A stretch of DNA of 47,036 nucleotides from Silene noctiflora (Eukaryota; Streptophyta; Magnoliopsida; Caryophyllales; Caryophyllaceae), in NCBI GenBank assembly GCA_009801015.1, contig VHZZ01000529.1:88377-135412 (forward strand), given 5' to 3'. A program made the translations under genes and the position numbers. Every line of letters begins with the position of its first letter. Within the stretch, counting starts at the first letter, position 1. Below are positions 1 through 10,799 of the stretch, piece by piece. The notes under the pieces were generated by a model. That model did not search any database. It was not told the DNA's origin and was given only the letters and a program-made list of their open reading frames with translations.

Positions 1-88
<88 letters not shown>
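1..88. repeat. (AAT)n microsatellite
   Basis: An uninterrupted AAT trinucleotide array of about 29 units runs from the window edge, so its true left end is not visible. It decays into ATATTGTTGG at its right side. Confidence 0.98.
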
Positions 89-103
89 TTGTTGGAATAA
101 ATG

Positions 104-210
104 AATCTGAACTGAACTTAACTGAACTTAATGGAGTTGAACTGAACTGAACTGAATTTAATAGAGCTGAACTGAACTGAACTGAACTTATAAGAACTGA
201 AATTAAGTTC
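104..210. repeat. TGAAC-rich short tandem repeat
   Basis: Repeated ACTGA and TGAACTGAACT units alternate with AATGGAGT and AATAGAGC spacers. Similar degenerate GTTCAGTTCA-rich sequence recurs at about 31895-32075 and 35960-36150, so this appears to be a dispersed low-complexity family. No coding potential is seen. Confidence 0.8.
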
Positions 211-474
211 AAAAGAACATGGCCTAAGAGGGTTATAATAAGTTGTACTTTGTATTTGTTGGTTGGTGTAATGGTGTATATATAATGAAATAGTTTCAAT
301 AATAACTTTTCTTGGGTTTTTCCGTTTTTAATTGCTTTTATACTCCAGGTTAAATTGTGGTAAACGAATACTCAATACTTTTGGTTACTAGAGTATAATG
401 CAATTTTGGAAGAATTGTTTAAGTTAATAATTTTTCTTGATTAAATGGTATTGTTTAATTTGTTCGTTTAATAG

Positions 475-1012
475 GGGTGTTTATTGGTGCGGGACCGGAC
501 TGGACTGAACCAAACTCTCTGGACCGAAAACCAAACAATGGTTAAAAGGTGGATCGAGGGTCGGACCATATTTAATATTGGTCCGGTTTCGTTTGGATCG
601 GAAAAAACGTGGACCGGACCGGACCGGACCATATTTAATATTGGTCCGGTCCGGTTTGGATCAGAAAAAACGTAGACTGGACCGGACCGGACCGGACCGA
701 ATGGATCAAAGTGAACTATATATGATCTTCACCGACGTGATTTATCGTATAAAATTAGTTTTCAAAAAGTTCGTAAGAATCAAAATAAGTAACATTAATT
801 TTTTTATTAGATTTAAGTATTGTAAACAAAGTAGAAAATAAAATAAATAATTTTAGAATTTTAATGATTCGTATCTTATATAAGTTCGGTCCATGGTCTT
901 GTCTGCGCCACTACTCTACGGTCCATTTGGTTTGGTCTAGGACCGAACCGAAAACCAAAGTAGAGTAAGGTGGACCGTTCCAATCCAATCTGGTCTTTGA
1001 TCCAGACCACTA
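475..1012. repeat. GGACC-rich dispersed repeat, probably an old transposon
   Basis: Clusters of GGACCGGACC occur at 610-710, with related GGACCGAACC text at 940-975. A block of about 60 bp (GACCATATTTAATATTGGTC followed by CGGTTT and GGAAAAAACGT) is duplicated in tandem at about 565-625 and 626-680. The left edge begins near TAGGGGTGTT, a common end of plant hAT-like repeats, and the right part ends near GATCCAGACCAC. The two short ORFs read here are products of the repeat and are not genes. The element class is inference. Confidence 0.45.
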
Positions 1013-1033
1013 AGGAAGAGCTGTTAAAAAAAA

Positions 1034-1104
1034 TGCGCATCCGGGGAATCGAACCCCGGTCAGTACCGTGGGAGGGTACTATGATACCACTACACTAGAT
1101 GCGC
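1034..1104 (-). tRNA. tRNA-Gly (anticodon CCC)
   Basis: Read on the minus strand, a 7-bp acceptor stem GCGCATC pairs with GATGCGC. The 5-bp anticodon stem GTACC/GGTAC encloses the loop CTCCCAC, which gives anticodon CCC. The T arm is CGGGG, TTCGATT, CCCCG, and the D arm reads GTGTAGTGGTATCAT. The discriminator base is A at 1034. There is no intron and no encoded CCA, as expected for a nuclear tRNA. A run of eight T residues follows directly on the minus strand and would serve as the Pol III terminator. Confidence 0.96.
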
Positions 1105-1604
1105 TTTGTTGATTGAATTATTATATTTATATTCAAATATACTTTTACGTTGTTTTATGATCTTGTATCAATACGTCAGCATTTTTTTCACAATTAGAAA
1201 TTAAACAAATCTTCTTGACATCTATACTTGATTACTTGTCATTATTCAATCTGAAGTATGTTTCTACTCAGTTGGCCGACTCGTGACTAGTAAAAATGGA
1301 CATGAATAATACTTTGAATCTTTGATACTCGTGTCTGGTGTTGACATAAATACATAACGTTACTTCCGAGATGAAATGACCTGATAAGATCATTTGATTT
1401 TAGGCCAAAAACATAGTCGTATACAACACTGCAACATTTACAACTGAGGTAACACAGTACAGGCCTCTTTGAGTTTGACCGAGTTTGATCTTGTCAATGA
1501 CTACAGAGAAAATATACATATATCATAGCCTCTGAAAATACAGTATTGTGTTACAAAATTGGTTGAAAGAGAATATGCAAGGCGAGCAGGTGGAATGCTT
1601 GAAA

Positions 1605-3962
1605 TCATCGGCATCCTAGTTCAACTCTTGCGTCTTCATTGATGGTTTTGTTAGTACAAAGCTTCTGAAGGTCAATGTAACCGATAATGGTGTCCTCAAA
1701 CACGACATCTTGTAGCTCGGCATCATTGAAAGTGGAGCCTGATAGAACCGTGTTTTTGAAAATGGCTCCTTTGAGATTCGCCTTCTCAAAGTTGACTCGA
1801 TCTAACACTGCATTCGTGAAGTCTGTTCCTGCAATAAGATTTAACACTTTGGATCAGTGAAAGGATCCTAACTCAAAACGTATTCTTTTCTCAAAAACGC
1901 AAGTCTCAGAGCCAAACATGTTTCCGATTCACAAATCTGATAATAAAATTACGCTGCAAAAATTATAAATCAAATTGCTTGTTTTATTCATCTTCTAATA
2001 TTGCATGGAACCATGGATCCTGGTGATATTGTATAAACGTCGACAATTCAAGGTCAGATGATCTACAAATTCTACTAAATTAGGGTTACTGAACCAACAC
2101 ATCCTAAGCCTTAAGAAAAGGAAAGCTAAAGCTACCAAGCACCAAAGATTTGGACACCTTCTACTCTCTCAATCTCATCAGATATTCACCGTTTGCTTTT
2201 GAATCGACTTTATGTTAGTACATTCATGTGGGGTGGGGAGTCCAACATCCACTTTCCACCATACAAAACATGTCCAGAAGTGAAACTTAAACTATTAGAT
2301 GTGGCAAGCAAAAATGAGTAAGCGAGGAGTGTTAGATTCTTCGTATCTCTGTGGAGAATCAATCGAAAACTGCAGGAAATGCTCTTATTTTTGCTTCACA
2401 AGTTCTTTATATAAGACAGACTGACAATAAGTTATCATCCAAAACTCTCACAGGATACTGTTTCTATGTACCCTTTTCGCATTAACGAGTACATTTCCAG
2501 AGAACCTTCCAAAATTAAACTACTCGTGTTACAAACAACGCTATGAAATATTCTATGATTTTTGCACCATTGGTAGTGTAGTCTCAAGCAAATAAGTTCT
2601 ACCATTTGTACTTCGTAGCTTTAACTGAAGATAATATATACGAAAAGGGGAAAGGAATGCAGGTAACTTACCCTGGAAACTGGCTCCAGCAGCATAAGCC
2701 TTGGACATGACCACTTCAGTCATGTCTGCACCATCAAACTTAGCATCCACCATGAGAGCTGCTGAAAGAGTCTTCCCCTTGAGGTTAGACTTGTCATTTG
2801 AATAATCACACATACGGAGGTCTAAGGGCTTGTCGTAGACACCATTTGCTTGACCTATAGTGTTACCTACAAATGCACGCTCACATCGGTCTGGGTCTCT
2901 TGACAACGGCGGCAATCTCTGCAAGTTGAAGAAATACAATTAAGAACAAAGACGAGCTATTAAGGATATTAATGAAATACTCCATTTATGGATTGGGCGT
3001 CAACGAACCTGACCAGCAGCAATGACGGGCGAGGCAGCAGTGATGGCCCATGTGGCCAGGAGTCCTAATGCCACACTCCTAGCTTCTTTAAATTGTGATG
3101 ACTTCTCGCTGTCTACTCCATTTCCACCAGCTGCATCACAACAGACTTGTTATCATCATGATCATCTAAACTTATCAGAAATAAAAATAAGTCTCAACTT
3201 CGCCCGCTATGAGATTCCGACCAGTAACCTAATATACTCTCAAGTATTTGACGTTAAGAAGGGTGAAACATAGAGCGGAAATAGTAGGAGATGAATTAGT
3301 AAAGTAAATACAATGGAGTAGTAACTAAGAAAAATCCAAAATCTAAACGGGAAAAATCATATTCTTCATTGCTTAAGGGAGGACGAAATCCATGCTAGCT
3401 CACCTAGCTCCACCACTACTAAGATAAAGTCTTCCTATAGAACAGTTTTACACCTAAACAATGCAAAACCATAAATTAAAAATACTTATATTCATCTCAC
3501 GAAGTGTCTTAGTTAAAACAATTTCAACTAAATATTACTCGTATATACTAATCAAACAAATAATCTTCCATGGGGCAGTTGTACAATATCATACTGTAAA
3601 ACGGATTCACAGTCTAGAAAACCAGTTACCAGAGCCCGTTTTACACGAATTCTTGTATAAGGTCTTTAGGTAAGGCCACCTTACAGGAGACTTTGTGCTA
3701 ACAAAAACTATTCGACGAATGGTTAGCCCATGATATAACACAAATTCTTGTTTCAAACGGATTATTTCCGTCTTTCCAAATGAGCAAATTATGTCAGCAG
3801 GAAATATAAATGTGACAATAATAAATAAATAAATAAATAAATACCAGAGCAGGTGATATGGAAGGAGAGTTGAGGTTTGTGATGAGATAGAAAGATGGTG
3901 CGTTTATTATTTGCAAAGGAGATCCCATTTGTTGGGTGTATTGATATGCCTATGCTTGCCAT
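1605..3962 (-). CDS. Thylakoid lumenal 15 kDa pentapeptide-repeat protein (TL15-like)
   Basis: Coding exons are 3962-3845, 3130-3009, 2918-2672 and 1828-1605 (stop), with GT-AG introns whose phases join to 236 aa. The start was chosen at MASIG because it begins a Ser/Thr- and basic-rich chloroplast transit peptide; an upstream in-frame Met near 4025 looks non-coding. Residues 1-55 form the transit region. At about 58-78 lies a hydrophobic lumen-transfer segment ending SPVIAAGQ, so the mature protein probably starts near residue 78. From about 115 to 210 there are pentapeptide repeats of the A(D/N)LXX type (for example SNLKG, AKFDG, ADMTE, VNFEK, ANLKG), followed by a C-terminal helix with two Cys. 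It matches my memory of Arabidopsis At2g44920 closely. Such proteins lie in the chloroplast thylakoid lumen; their biochemical role is unknown. No break is seen. The longest intron is 1829-2671. Confidence 0.93.
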
Positions 3963-4158
3963 TTTCTTTCTTCTTCTCTTTGCCTTCAACTCCTTATTTG
4001 ATCCTCTTATCGTCTTACGTGGCACTTTATCTATATTTTATCACACTTTCTATATTTCCTTACTTGGCACTTTATCTTCTAGGTTTATTGTCAGAAGAAC
4101 ATTTTATGGTTTATACCTTGATAAAGGAATCATTTTAATCGACTTGGGATCGAAATAA

Positions 4159-4193
4159 GGTCGGGTTAGGTTAGGTTAGGTCAGGTCAGGTCA
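4159..4193. repeat. 5-bp tandem repeat (GGTTA then GGTCA)
   Basis: A short pentamer array in which GGTTA units change into GGTCA units. It lies about 200 bp upstream of the start codon of the TL15-like gene on the other strand. Confidence 0.8.
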
Positions 4194-5056
4194 CTTTGGA
4201 TATTATATATTTATATGTGTTGGACAAGGTCATTTTAGGTTCTGGATCTATTTAGGTGCGCGTGTTTCATTTCGATATGGGAAAGTGGTTAAAATAGTTG
4301 GTTAATTGGTTAGTAAAATTACCTATATACTCCTTATGTCCCGGTGAATTGTCTACGCATTCCCCTTCAATTTGCGGACCCAAAAGTCCTTTCATATTTC
4401 AGGTCATTCTTATCAAAATTGAGTCAATTTTGCTTCTTTTTTTTCATTGTAACCACCATCACCCTCGAGAGCTAAGGGTGTAACTTCGAACAGGGGTCAC
4501 CAGAGTAGCACGGTGAAGCAAAAAAAAAAAACACAGTGCTGAGCAAGATAATTTCCCGAGGCAGCACGATAGTCGATGCCTTGATGGGCCACAAACTAAG
4601 CTTGATCACAATGGTTTTGAACATTTGTTTTGGCTCGGGACCTACAACAGGCCAACTGACAGGCTCATATGCAAACTGTAATCCTATTAACACACTACTC
4701 TGAAGGAAACAATCGCTGCTCCGCTTTCCCTCCCATTTCCTCGACTATTCTCCTATCTCTCCGTCCCCATCCTTCAGTTTCCGTCCCGTCCCTCCACACA
4801 TGTAATTCCAACAAGGCAATGGTCTAACTACTGGTAGTATATAAATGACAATAACGGAGGATGAAATTTAGGATCAGTATTACAGAGACACAAAAAAGCA
4901 ATTACCAAAATCTTGAGTACCAAACTGAGTGAAATCAACTCTCGGCTGACCCCACAATCAAGTGCAACGGTTGATTGATTGTAAGATGGATCCAGATATC
5001 TCGCCCAAATCAATGGAAAGTCCATGCCTCATGTCAGTATGAGCTTATGAAGATGC
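4194..5056. other. Intergenic region, no gene seen
   Basis: This stretch holds the space between the promoter of the TL15-like gene and the 3' end of the DPH4-like gene. The only ORFs are short and show no family signature. A run of twelve A residues occurs near 4521. A 3' untranslated region or last exon of the DPH4-like gene may extend into 4800-5056. Confidence 0.5.
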
Positions 5057-5608
5057 CTATACATTCTTACCATCATCTGCAGCTCTGTTATCCAAGTTAA
5101 TCAACAACCGTATTTTAAGAGAGCATGAACCACAAGAAAGAATCACACAACCCGGTACAGCTTCAGGGTTCCGCACACAAATCCCGTTCTCATGCTTACA
5201 TAACTCATACCCCATTTCTTCCAACTCAGACCAACTAATCACAAAGTAGTCCCCACATCGACATTGATGATAAATCTCCAAAACTTCCCCCGTATCTTCA
5301 ACCAACATGTCCTCTAAGGCAACATCGTCCGCAACTAACATTTCACATCGCAAACTTCGAATCTTATGATCATAAAGTGCACGTGACCTTGAATCGCCCA
5401 GGGTTTCCCAAGCCTTTTGCACCCTCACAAACCTATCTTCCATGTCATCGTCAGAAGTGGCCAAGTTTGATGATCTGTGTAGCTTATCAGGGTGAGTTTG
5501 GAGGAGGGCTGATCTGTAACTTTGGCGAATATCTTCGATACTGGCTTCCTCCTTAACATTAAGAATGTCATAGTATGTTTCAAATGTAGACTGAGGGTGC
5601 AGAGTCAT
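5057..5608 (-). CDS. DPH4: DPH4-type J-domain and CSL zinc-finger protein (diphthamide synthesis)
   Basis: The single-exon frame encodes 183 aa from the Met at 5608. It begins with a J domain (about residues 10-83; HPD at 39-41; helix II EDIRQSYRSALLQ). A DPH-type zinc motif follows, with Cys116-x-Cys118 and Cys159-x2-Cys162. This order is diagnostic of DPH4/DNAJC24, a zinc/iron-binding cochaperone that supports the first step of diphthamide synthesis on elongation factor 2; Arabidopsis At4g10130 is the likely counterpart. The frame stays open upstream to 5710. However, TTCTTAG just before TCCCGAGT-ATG looks like a splice acceptor, so I place the start at 5608 and infer an intron in the 5' UTR. 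The final codons GATGATG-GTAAGA resemble a splice donor, so the true C-terminus could lie in a further exon; as drawn it ends DDGKNV. Confidence 0.88.
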   Translation of the reverse strand: MTLHPQSTFETYYDILNVKEEASIEDIRQSYRSALLQTHPDKLHRSSNLATSDDDMEDRFVRVQKAWETLGDSRSRALYDHKIRSLRCEMLVADDVALEDMLVEDTGEVLEIYHQCRCGDYFVISWSELEEMGYELCKHENGICVRNPEAVPGCVILSCGSCSLKIRLLINLDNRAADDGKNV

Positions 5609-5743
5609 ACTCGGGACTAAGAAGCAGGCTCCACAATACAAAACTGCAGAGTAGATGGGGAATGTAAGTTTAGGAAGATAGCTCATAACTACTGCATCTT
5701 TAGGAATCAATCAGATTTTTAAGAAGAAAGTATGAAACAAATT

Positions 5744-6211
5744 GTTACTCCAACTCTTCATTATCCCTCATGCACACATGTAAGAACTTGACACACTCAC
5801 AACATTGGCATGAAACTAGGATTCTGGGAATTTAATTTTAAGCCAAAAAATGAGGACTTTTCTGAGAGCAGTCTAGCCCAGCACAGAGACACAAAAAAAC
5901 ACGACCTAGATTCAGACGTAATGATAGGGGATTATAACACCACAACAATGACAGTGAAACTACACATCTCCCAGAGTACAATGGGAAAAATCAGAATTCG
6001 AGATATTAAATTTAATCTGCTATACTGCCAACAAGAATGACGGAGTTAAGTTACTCTTGACTCTTCATTTCCCTTCATGCACATATGTAGGACAGCTAAA
6101 CACTCCCAAAAATCCCAACAAAAAGGCCATCACTGCTACAAAACACAGAAACTTCATTTTAAGCAACAAAGTTTACGACTTTTCTCAGAGCAGCTTAGTC
6201 CAACACTCGGA
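5744..6211. repeat. Diverged direct duplication, about 306 bp period
   Basis: Segment 5744-5892 and segment 6050-6211 share GTTACTC, then CTCTTCATT, TCATGCACA, and near the right ends GACTTTTCT and AGAGCAG, in the same order with small gaps. The copies lie just upstream of the DPH4-like coding region, probably in its 5' UTR intron. They show an old local duplication and carry no coding signal. Confidence 0.6.
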
Positions 6212-7116
6212 CTTGCACAAGTAACACAGCGGCTGCCATACACTTCTAGAACAACCACTTCCAACAAAATACCGCTCTCCCATAATTCAGAGGAAGTGTA
6301 TGCGGTTGCCATTGCGTAAATTCAGCAGTCCAAAAACTACATTCAGTCAGCAATATTTCCGAAATCTGAACAAATGATACACAGTGAAACATATGATTTG
6401 TCCCATGTGTGCGAGTACAATGAGTAAATACGTACTGGTGTTTGATCAGCAACAAACTACCCAATCGTGCTACATCTTTTACAGTAGAAAGGCAAACGCC
6501 AGTGTTGCTCTTTCATTCTGTGAAGTGTGAATAATCAACATTTTTCAAAATTCTCCTCGCATATTTAAAAAGGTCGCAATTCCGAAGAATGAGTAGCGGT
6601 AGTATATTTCACAGCATTGCACATTTGCACACGACAGTATATCGACTTCACTAACCAAATTTACGCCGGAGCGTTACTTCCTTCATCCGGTTTATATTGT
6701 TCCTATCGGATTCGGTGATCAATGAAACAAGATAAAATTTCACAACGTATCTGTACGACTGTACTCATATTGGGAGAAATTGAATTGGGGATAATAAATT
6801 TGGGATATTTCACAATCTGATCCCTAATTTTTAGTGTCAATAAACTAATTAACCAGAATTAGTTACGCTGATTTCAATTTCTTGATGAAATTCAGAATTT
6901 GACCTCCAAAAGTACTAATTAAATTAGTAGAAATAATAAAGAAAAATAACGATTCAGCAAAAAAAAATAGAGCGAAAAACGAAATAAAGAACAAATACGT
7001 ACATGAAAATTGGAATGTTTTGTTGCTTCAATGGGCGGATGGGCAAACCGTCGGGTTTTTCACGCAGTAAATTGTAGCTTTAGAGCTTCAATGGCGGATT
7101 TTTATATTTTCGAGAC

Positions 7117-7118
<2 letters not shown>
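6212..7118. other. Upstream region of the DPH4-like gene
   Basis: No coding exon is recognised here. The segment probably contains the 5' UTR and promoter of the minus-strand DPH4-like gene. AT-rich sequence dominates from 6780 to 7010. GCTTCAATGG followed by GCGGAT occurs twice near 7024 and 7085. Confidence 0.4.

Positions 7119-7156
<38 letters not shown>
7119..7156. repeat. Poly(T) tract, 38 nt
   Basis: An uninterrupted run of 38 T residues. It could be a microsatellite or the poly(A) tail of a retroposed element inserted on the minus strand. No clear target duplication was found. Confidence 0.95.
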
Positions 7157-9449
7157 CCTAATGAGTCCTAAAGTTTACTTTGCACAATTTTTTTCACAAT
7201 TTTATTTTCATGTATTTAGATAAACTAGTCGTTTCTCCGAGCGCATCGTGCGGAGATACGAGATATGCGATGTATTATTGTGTAGCTATTTTATTTGCGG
7301 AGATTTGTAATTGCAGTTGTTATATTTTGCGATTTTTAATTTATTTGGCTTTACCAGTCATGCAAATGAATGCGCATATAACGATGACCATAGTAATTGT
7401 CTGAATATTAACCATGGTTGTTTTGCCTTCTAATCTCTGATTTTATTGGTAACAAGCAAATGAATGTAATTTTTATTAATGATCCAAAACAAAGGCAACA
7501 TGATCAAAACTTACAAAATGGAGCAGACGTCATAATCGAAGAAAAGTCATGTTCATTGTTAAAATGTTATATTATTTAGTAAGAGATAATGAAAGAGGAA
7601 TAATGAAATGTAAAGAACAGGAGATGTAAATATATATTGAGATAATGAAAGAAGAGTAAAGAAATGAAAAGAAAAGGACCGTAGAGACTAAAGACATTGC
7701 TACTCACGTAAGGAGCCCATATATCACTGCTACACTGTTCATAAGGAAAAGTTTTAGCAATATCAAGTTTACATTTTACTGAGTTAACTTCTCAATCAGG
7801 AGACCCAAGTATAAAGCTATATTTCTTGTTCATTTACAAACATTTACAAAATTTGTATATTTTGGCCACAGCCTACATGCAAAATTGAGGAACCTTAAAC
7901 ATAAGTGAGTCGAAATGGAAGCTAGAGTAGCTTCATTTTAAATTGAAGACCCTTCAGACAAGCTAGGGTATCTACTAGTTCTTAAGTTGCAACAAGTTAT
8001 GCGCGTTGTGTTGCTTGATCCCATTTTTGAAAGAGATGCTTGTTGGACACTCTACCCCAGTTGATAAAGAAGATTGTTCAACAATCATAATCTTATTTTT
8101 CACGTAATTTGCAGTGTGTGTTTAAACTTATCAACCACCAAAGAAAAGGAATTGTGACCCGAATCCAACCGAATTGATTCGTTTAGTAAGGTTACTTATG
8201 AGTGTATTATCACACAAATTGTCCACAAATAGCAAGTGAGCATTGTATCACTTAACGAGCCCAAATTGTTTGCTTCAAGTCCAGCCCATTACGTGGAAAA
8301 GTGGAGACTAATGGGCTTACAACTTACAAGAATTATTGGTCAGCCAATAACAAGCCCAAAATAATGAGTGGTTTTGAGCCATTGTCATAAACTGATCAAA
8401 ACATTGTACTTTGCATAACCAACAACTCTCATATAAGACCGTCTTATAACATAGGATGTAAATTAAATCGTAGAGGGAGTATTATCTTTAATAATTAGTT
8501 TAAGCGATCTAAGGTGAAATTAATATCTGTTTTGAACGTTTAACTTTAGTTATTTGTAGAATTTAGTATCGTATTTCAACTCGATTGTGCAGCTTATTAA
8601 TGGTAGCTTGCAATGGTCGTCCCATTTTACTCGGAAATAATTAATGATGTATGTCACATTTAGCGTGTTTTTGCTTGTAGTTCATGTATCAAATTATACT
8701 GTCGTGTTTGACTCGAGGAAAACAATAAGAATTGTTCAAATGGTCTAAGCGAAAAGGTTCCTTACCTAAATTAAGTCGTAGAGGTATATCTAATATTACT
8801 TAATAATGTTAATACCACTTAATTAAATTGTAGAAGGAAATGCTAAATATAACAGATTTTATTCAAATACAATATGTTACTATTTTTAACAAATTTAAGA
8901 ACCGTATGCAAGTAACTTCATAACCAAATTGAATGGTAATTAATAAAAGTGTGAAAGTAACTTAAAAATCAACAATTTTAGATTAGATTCACATCAGTAC
9001 TACTCTCACTGCATGGACGGATTAACACCCTTTACAGTGAATTTAAAAAATACGAAGTACCACATATGTAGAGTACAATAACAACTACTAATAGCATATC
9101 AACGTAAATCCCTCAATAATGTGAATAATTTGACAAGACACAACTGTGCACAATCATTACGCAGTAAGGTATGGCGTTTAGATTACCTAGGTTCTTATTT
9201 TTTTTGGTAATCATTAATTGACAACAATCATTTAAATACTATAAACTAATACAATCTTTACATATTTTACCACTCAGTTTCATATATTTTAACCGTCCAT
9301 AAAATAACACCATCAAAACTAAACCTAATACCATGGCAGGAAACTAGTGTACCAGACCTTACTTCAAAGACGACAATGATGAGGCGGAGTTTATCGAAGG
9401 TTATATAGCATGAAAGAAACCACAATTACAGTCTATCTCACCAAACAAC
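7157..9449. other. Gene-poor AT-rich region
   Basis: No ORF with a recognisable family is present. A remnant resembling Caryophyllales-type repeats (AAGACCGTCTTATAAC, then GAGGGAGTATTA) sits at about 8437-8482. The remainder looks like ordinary unique or decayed sequence. Confidence 0.5.
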
Positions 9450-9845
9450 ATGCTTGCATCAAGTGATGGTGACAATCACCATGCATGCGTTGATGTTGAG
9501 GGCGTAATGACTACTATCTTTGATAAGCTTGATAAGCATGATAAGAAGAGCGTGACTGAAGCTTATAGACCTTGGGCCCCATGGTTTCTCGTGGGAATCG
9601 AAACATCCAAAGTAAGGGTTGATTACAACAGACAACTAGTTCGAGAGAACAATGATGGGCTGATAATGGTTACAAGAGGGAAGAAGGTGGTTGAGATATT
9701 CTGTAAATGCCACTTTTTCAGGATTGAATATGCGAGGATCAAGTACCATGAAAAACTTGAAGAGAAGCAGCTAGCCGATGAAAGCTACAACATGCATTAT
9801 TCAAACCACTCTAATAGTGAGGGATATTATGGTTTTGATTGTTAA
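9450..9845 (+). CDS. Hypothetical protein, 131 aa, family not recognised
   Basis: A single ATG-to-TAA frame encodes 131 aa. It is the longest unexplained ORF on the plus strand. The composition is plausible for a soluble protein: an acidic/His-rich start, a basic DKLDKHDKKS segment at about 25-34, an aromatic AYRPWAPWF stretch at about 38-46, and a charged helical segment EYARIKYHEKLEEKQ near 93-107. No signal peptide, transmembrane segment or known catalytic motif is visible. It may be a complete small gene, one exon of a larger gene, or a fragment of a transposon-carried gene. Upstream DNA contains TATATAG at about 9403, which could serve as a TATA element. I cannot assign a function. Confidence 0.4.
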   Translation: MLASSDGDNHHACVDVEGVMTTIFDKLDKHDKKSVTEAYRPWAPWFLVGIETSKVRVDYNRQLVRENNDGLIMVTRGKKVVEIFCKCHFFRIEYARIKYHEKLEEKQLADESYNMHYSNHSNSEGYYGFDC

Positions 9846-10007
9846 GCTATTTCTAGCAGGAGAACAATAGTATGTAGATTTTAGTGTTATGGTAGTTTTC
9901 TGTTGAACTGATAAACGATTGATGTTTGGAACTCCGTATTTTGTGTATCGTTTTCGGCAGTATGTCGTGTTCTATGTAATTGTTTCCAGCATCTGTAATG
10001 CTTAGGG

Positions 10008-10385
10008 TTAGATTATCCGTCAGACTCTCCAAAGTCTTAAGACTCTGCCACATCATCTTTCCACTAACTTTTATTATTTCTTTATTGTTCAGACTTACCT
10101 CAGACTTTATACATTATCCGTCAGATCCACCTCAGACTTACTTTTCTACTTCTCCACTTTACTTCTTTTTATTTTTACAAAAGAAAGGACACATGTAATC
10201 TATTAATTGGATAGTTTTCCATCATTGTGGGGTCAAGACTTACCCCAAAGTCTTAAGTTGAGTCTTGAATTTTCAAGACTCAACTTAAGACTTTGTCAAG
10301 ACTAAGGTAGATTATTGGTAGTCTTGAACGAGTCTTATCTCAAGACTTACTAAAATCTTGTCTCAACACTACCAATAATCTTACC
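10008..10385. mobile_element. Hairpin-rich non-autonomous element (MITE-like)
   Basis: The left edge (GTTAGATTATCCGTCAG) and the reverse complement of the right edge (GTAAGATTATTGGTAGTG) are similar, suggesting terminal inverted repeats. CAGACTTA and CAAGACTTA units recur inside. A perfect 24-bp inverted repeat with a 2-base loop occupies 10246-10295, and a second hairpin pairs about 10307-10321 with 10368-10383. No target duplication was confirmed and the exact ends are approximate. Confidence 0.5.
10246..10295. repeat. Perfect 50-bp palindrome (24-bp arms, TT loop)
   Basis: Arm 10246-10269 (CAAAGTCTTAAGTTGAG and on to TTGAA) is the exact reverse complement of 10272-10295. The hairpin belongs to the surrounding MITE-like element. 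Confidence 0.95.
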
Positions 10386-10799
10386 TTTATGCAACTTTCA
10401 GTTAAATGTACGACTTGTTTTCATGCATAATCACTTAAGACGGTTTATTAAATCGACAAAGTTTTTGTTTATGGCATAAATGAAATGCATGCTCAATTAC
10501 ATTATCTTGCTGACTTAGACGCTCTTGTAACTGGGAAACAATGAAGCATATAATGATATCTGCTGGTCTTAACTGTAGATGGATCATAAGTCGAATGTTT
10601 ATGCTTACTGTTAGGATCTTAATAGTGAACGTGGTTTATGAAATGTTGTGCTAATTGTATAAAGGTAGTGAAAAAGACAATCAGTTTGAAATAAGCATTG
10701 GTAGACTTAGTGTAACACCCCCAAACCCCAAGTTACCTTATCAAGGACTACCTTAAGATGTGAGGATGTTACCATCTCGGTTACCCGAGATAGTGTACA

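Noticed and set aside
484..841. ORFs with repeated DRTGPD/GPDRT residues
   Set aside because: These are translations of the GGACC repeat, not proteins.
4159..4193. GGTTA repeats resembling a telomere-like motif
   Set aside because: The plant telomere unit is TTTAGGG; this 35-bp pentamer run quickly turns into GGTCA units and is a simple sequence repeat.
5810..6464. Short ORFs on both strands upstream of the DPH4-like gene
   Set aside because: They overlap the diverged duplication, have no family signature, and probably lie in a 5' UTR intron.
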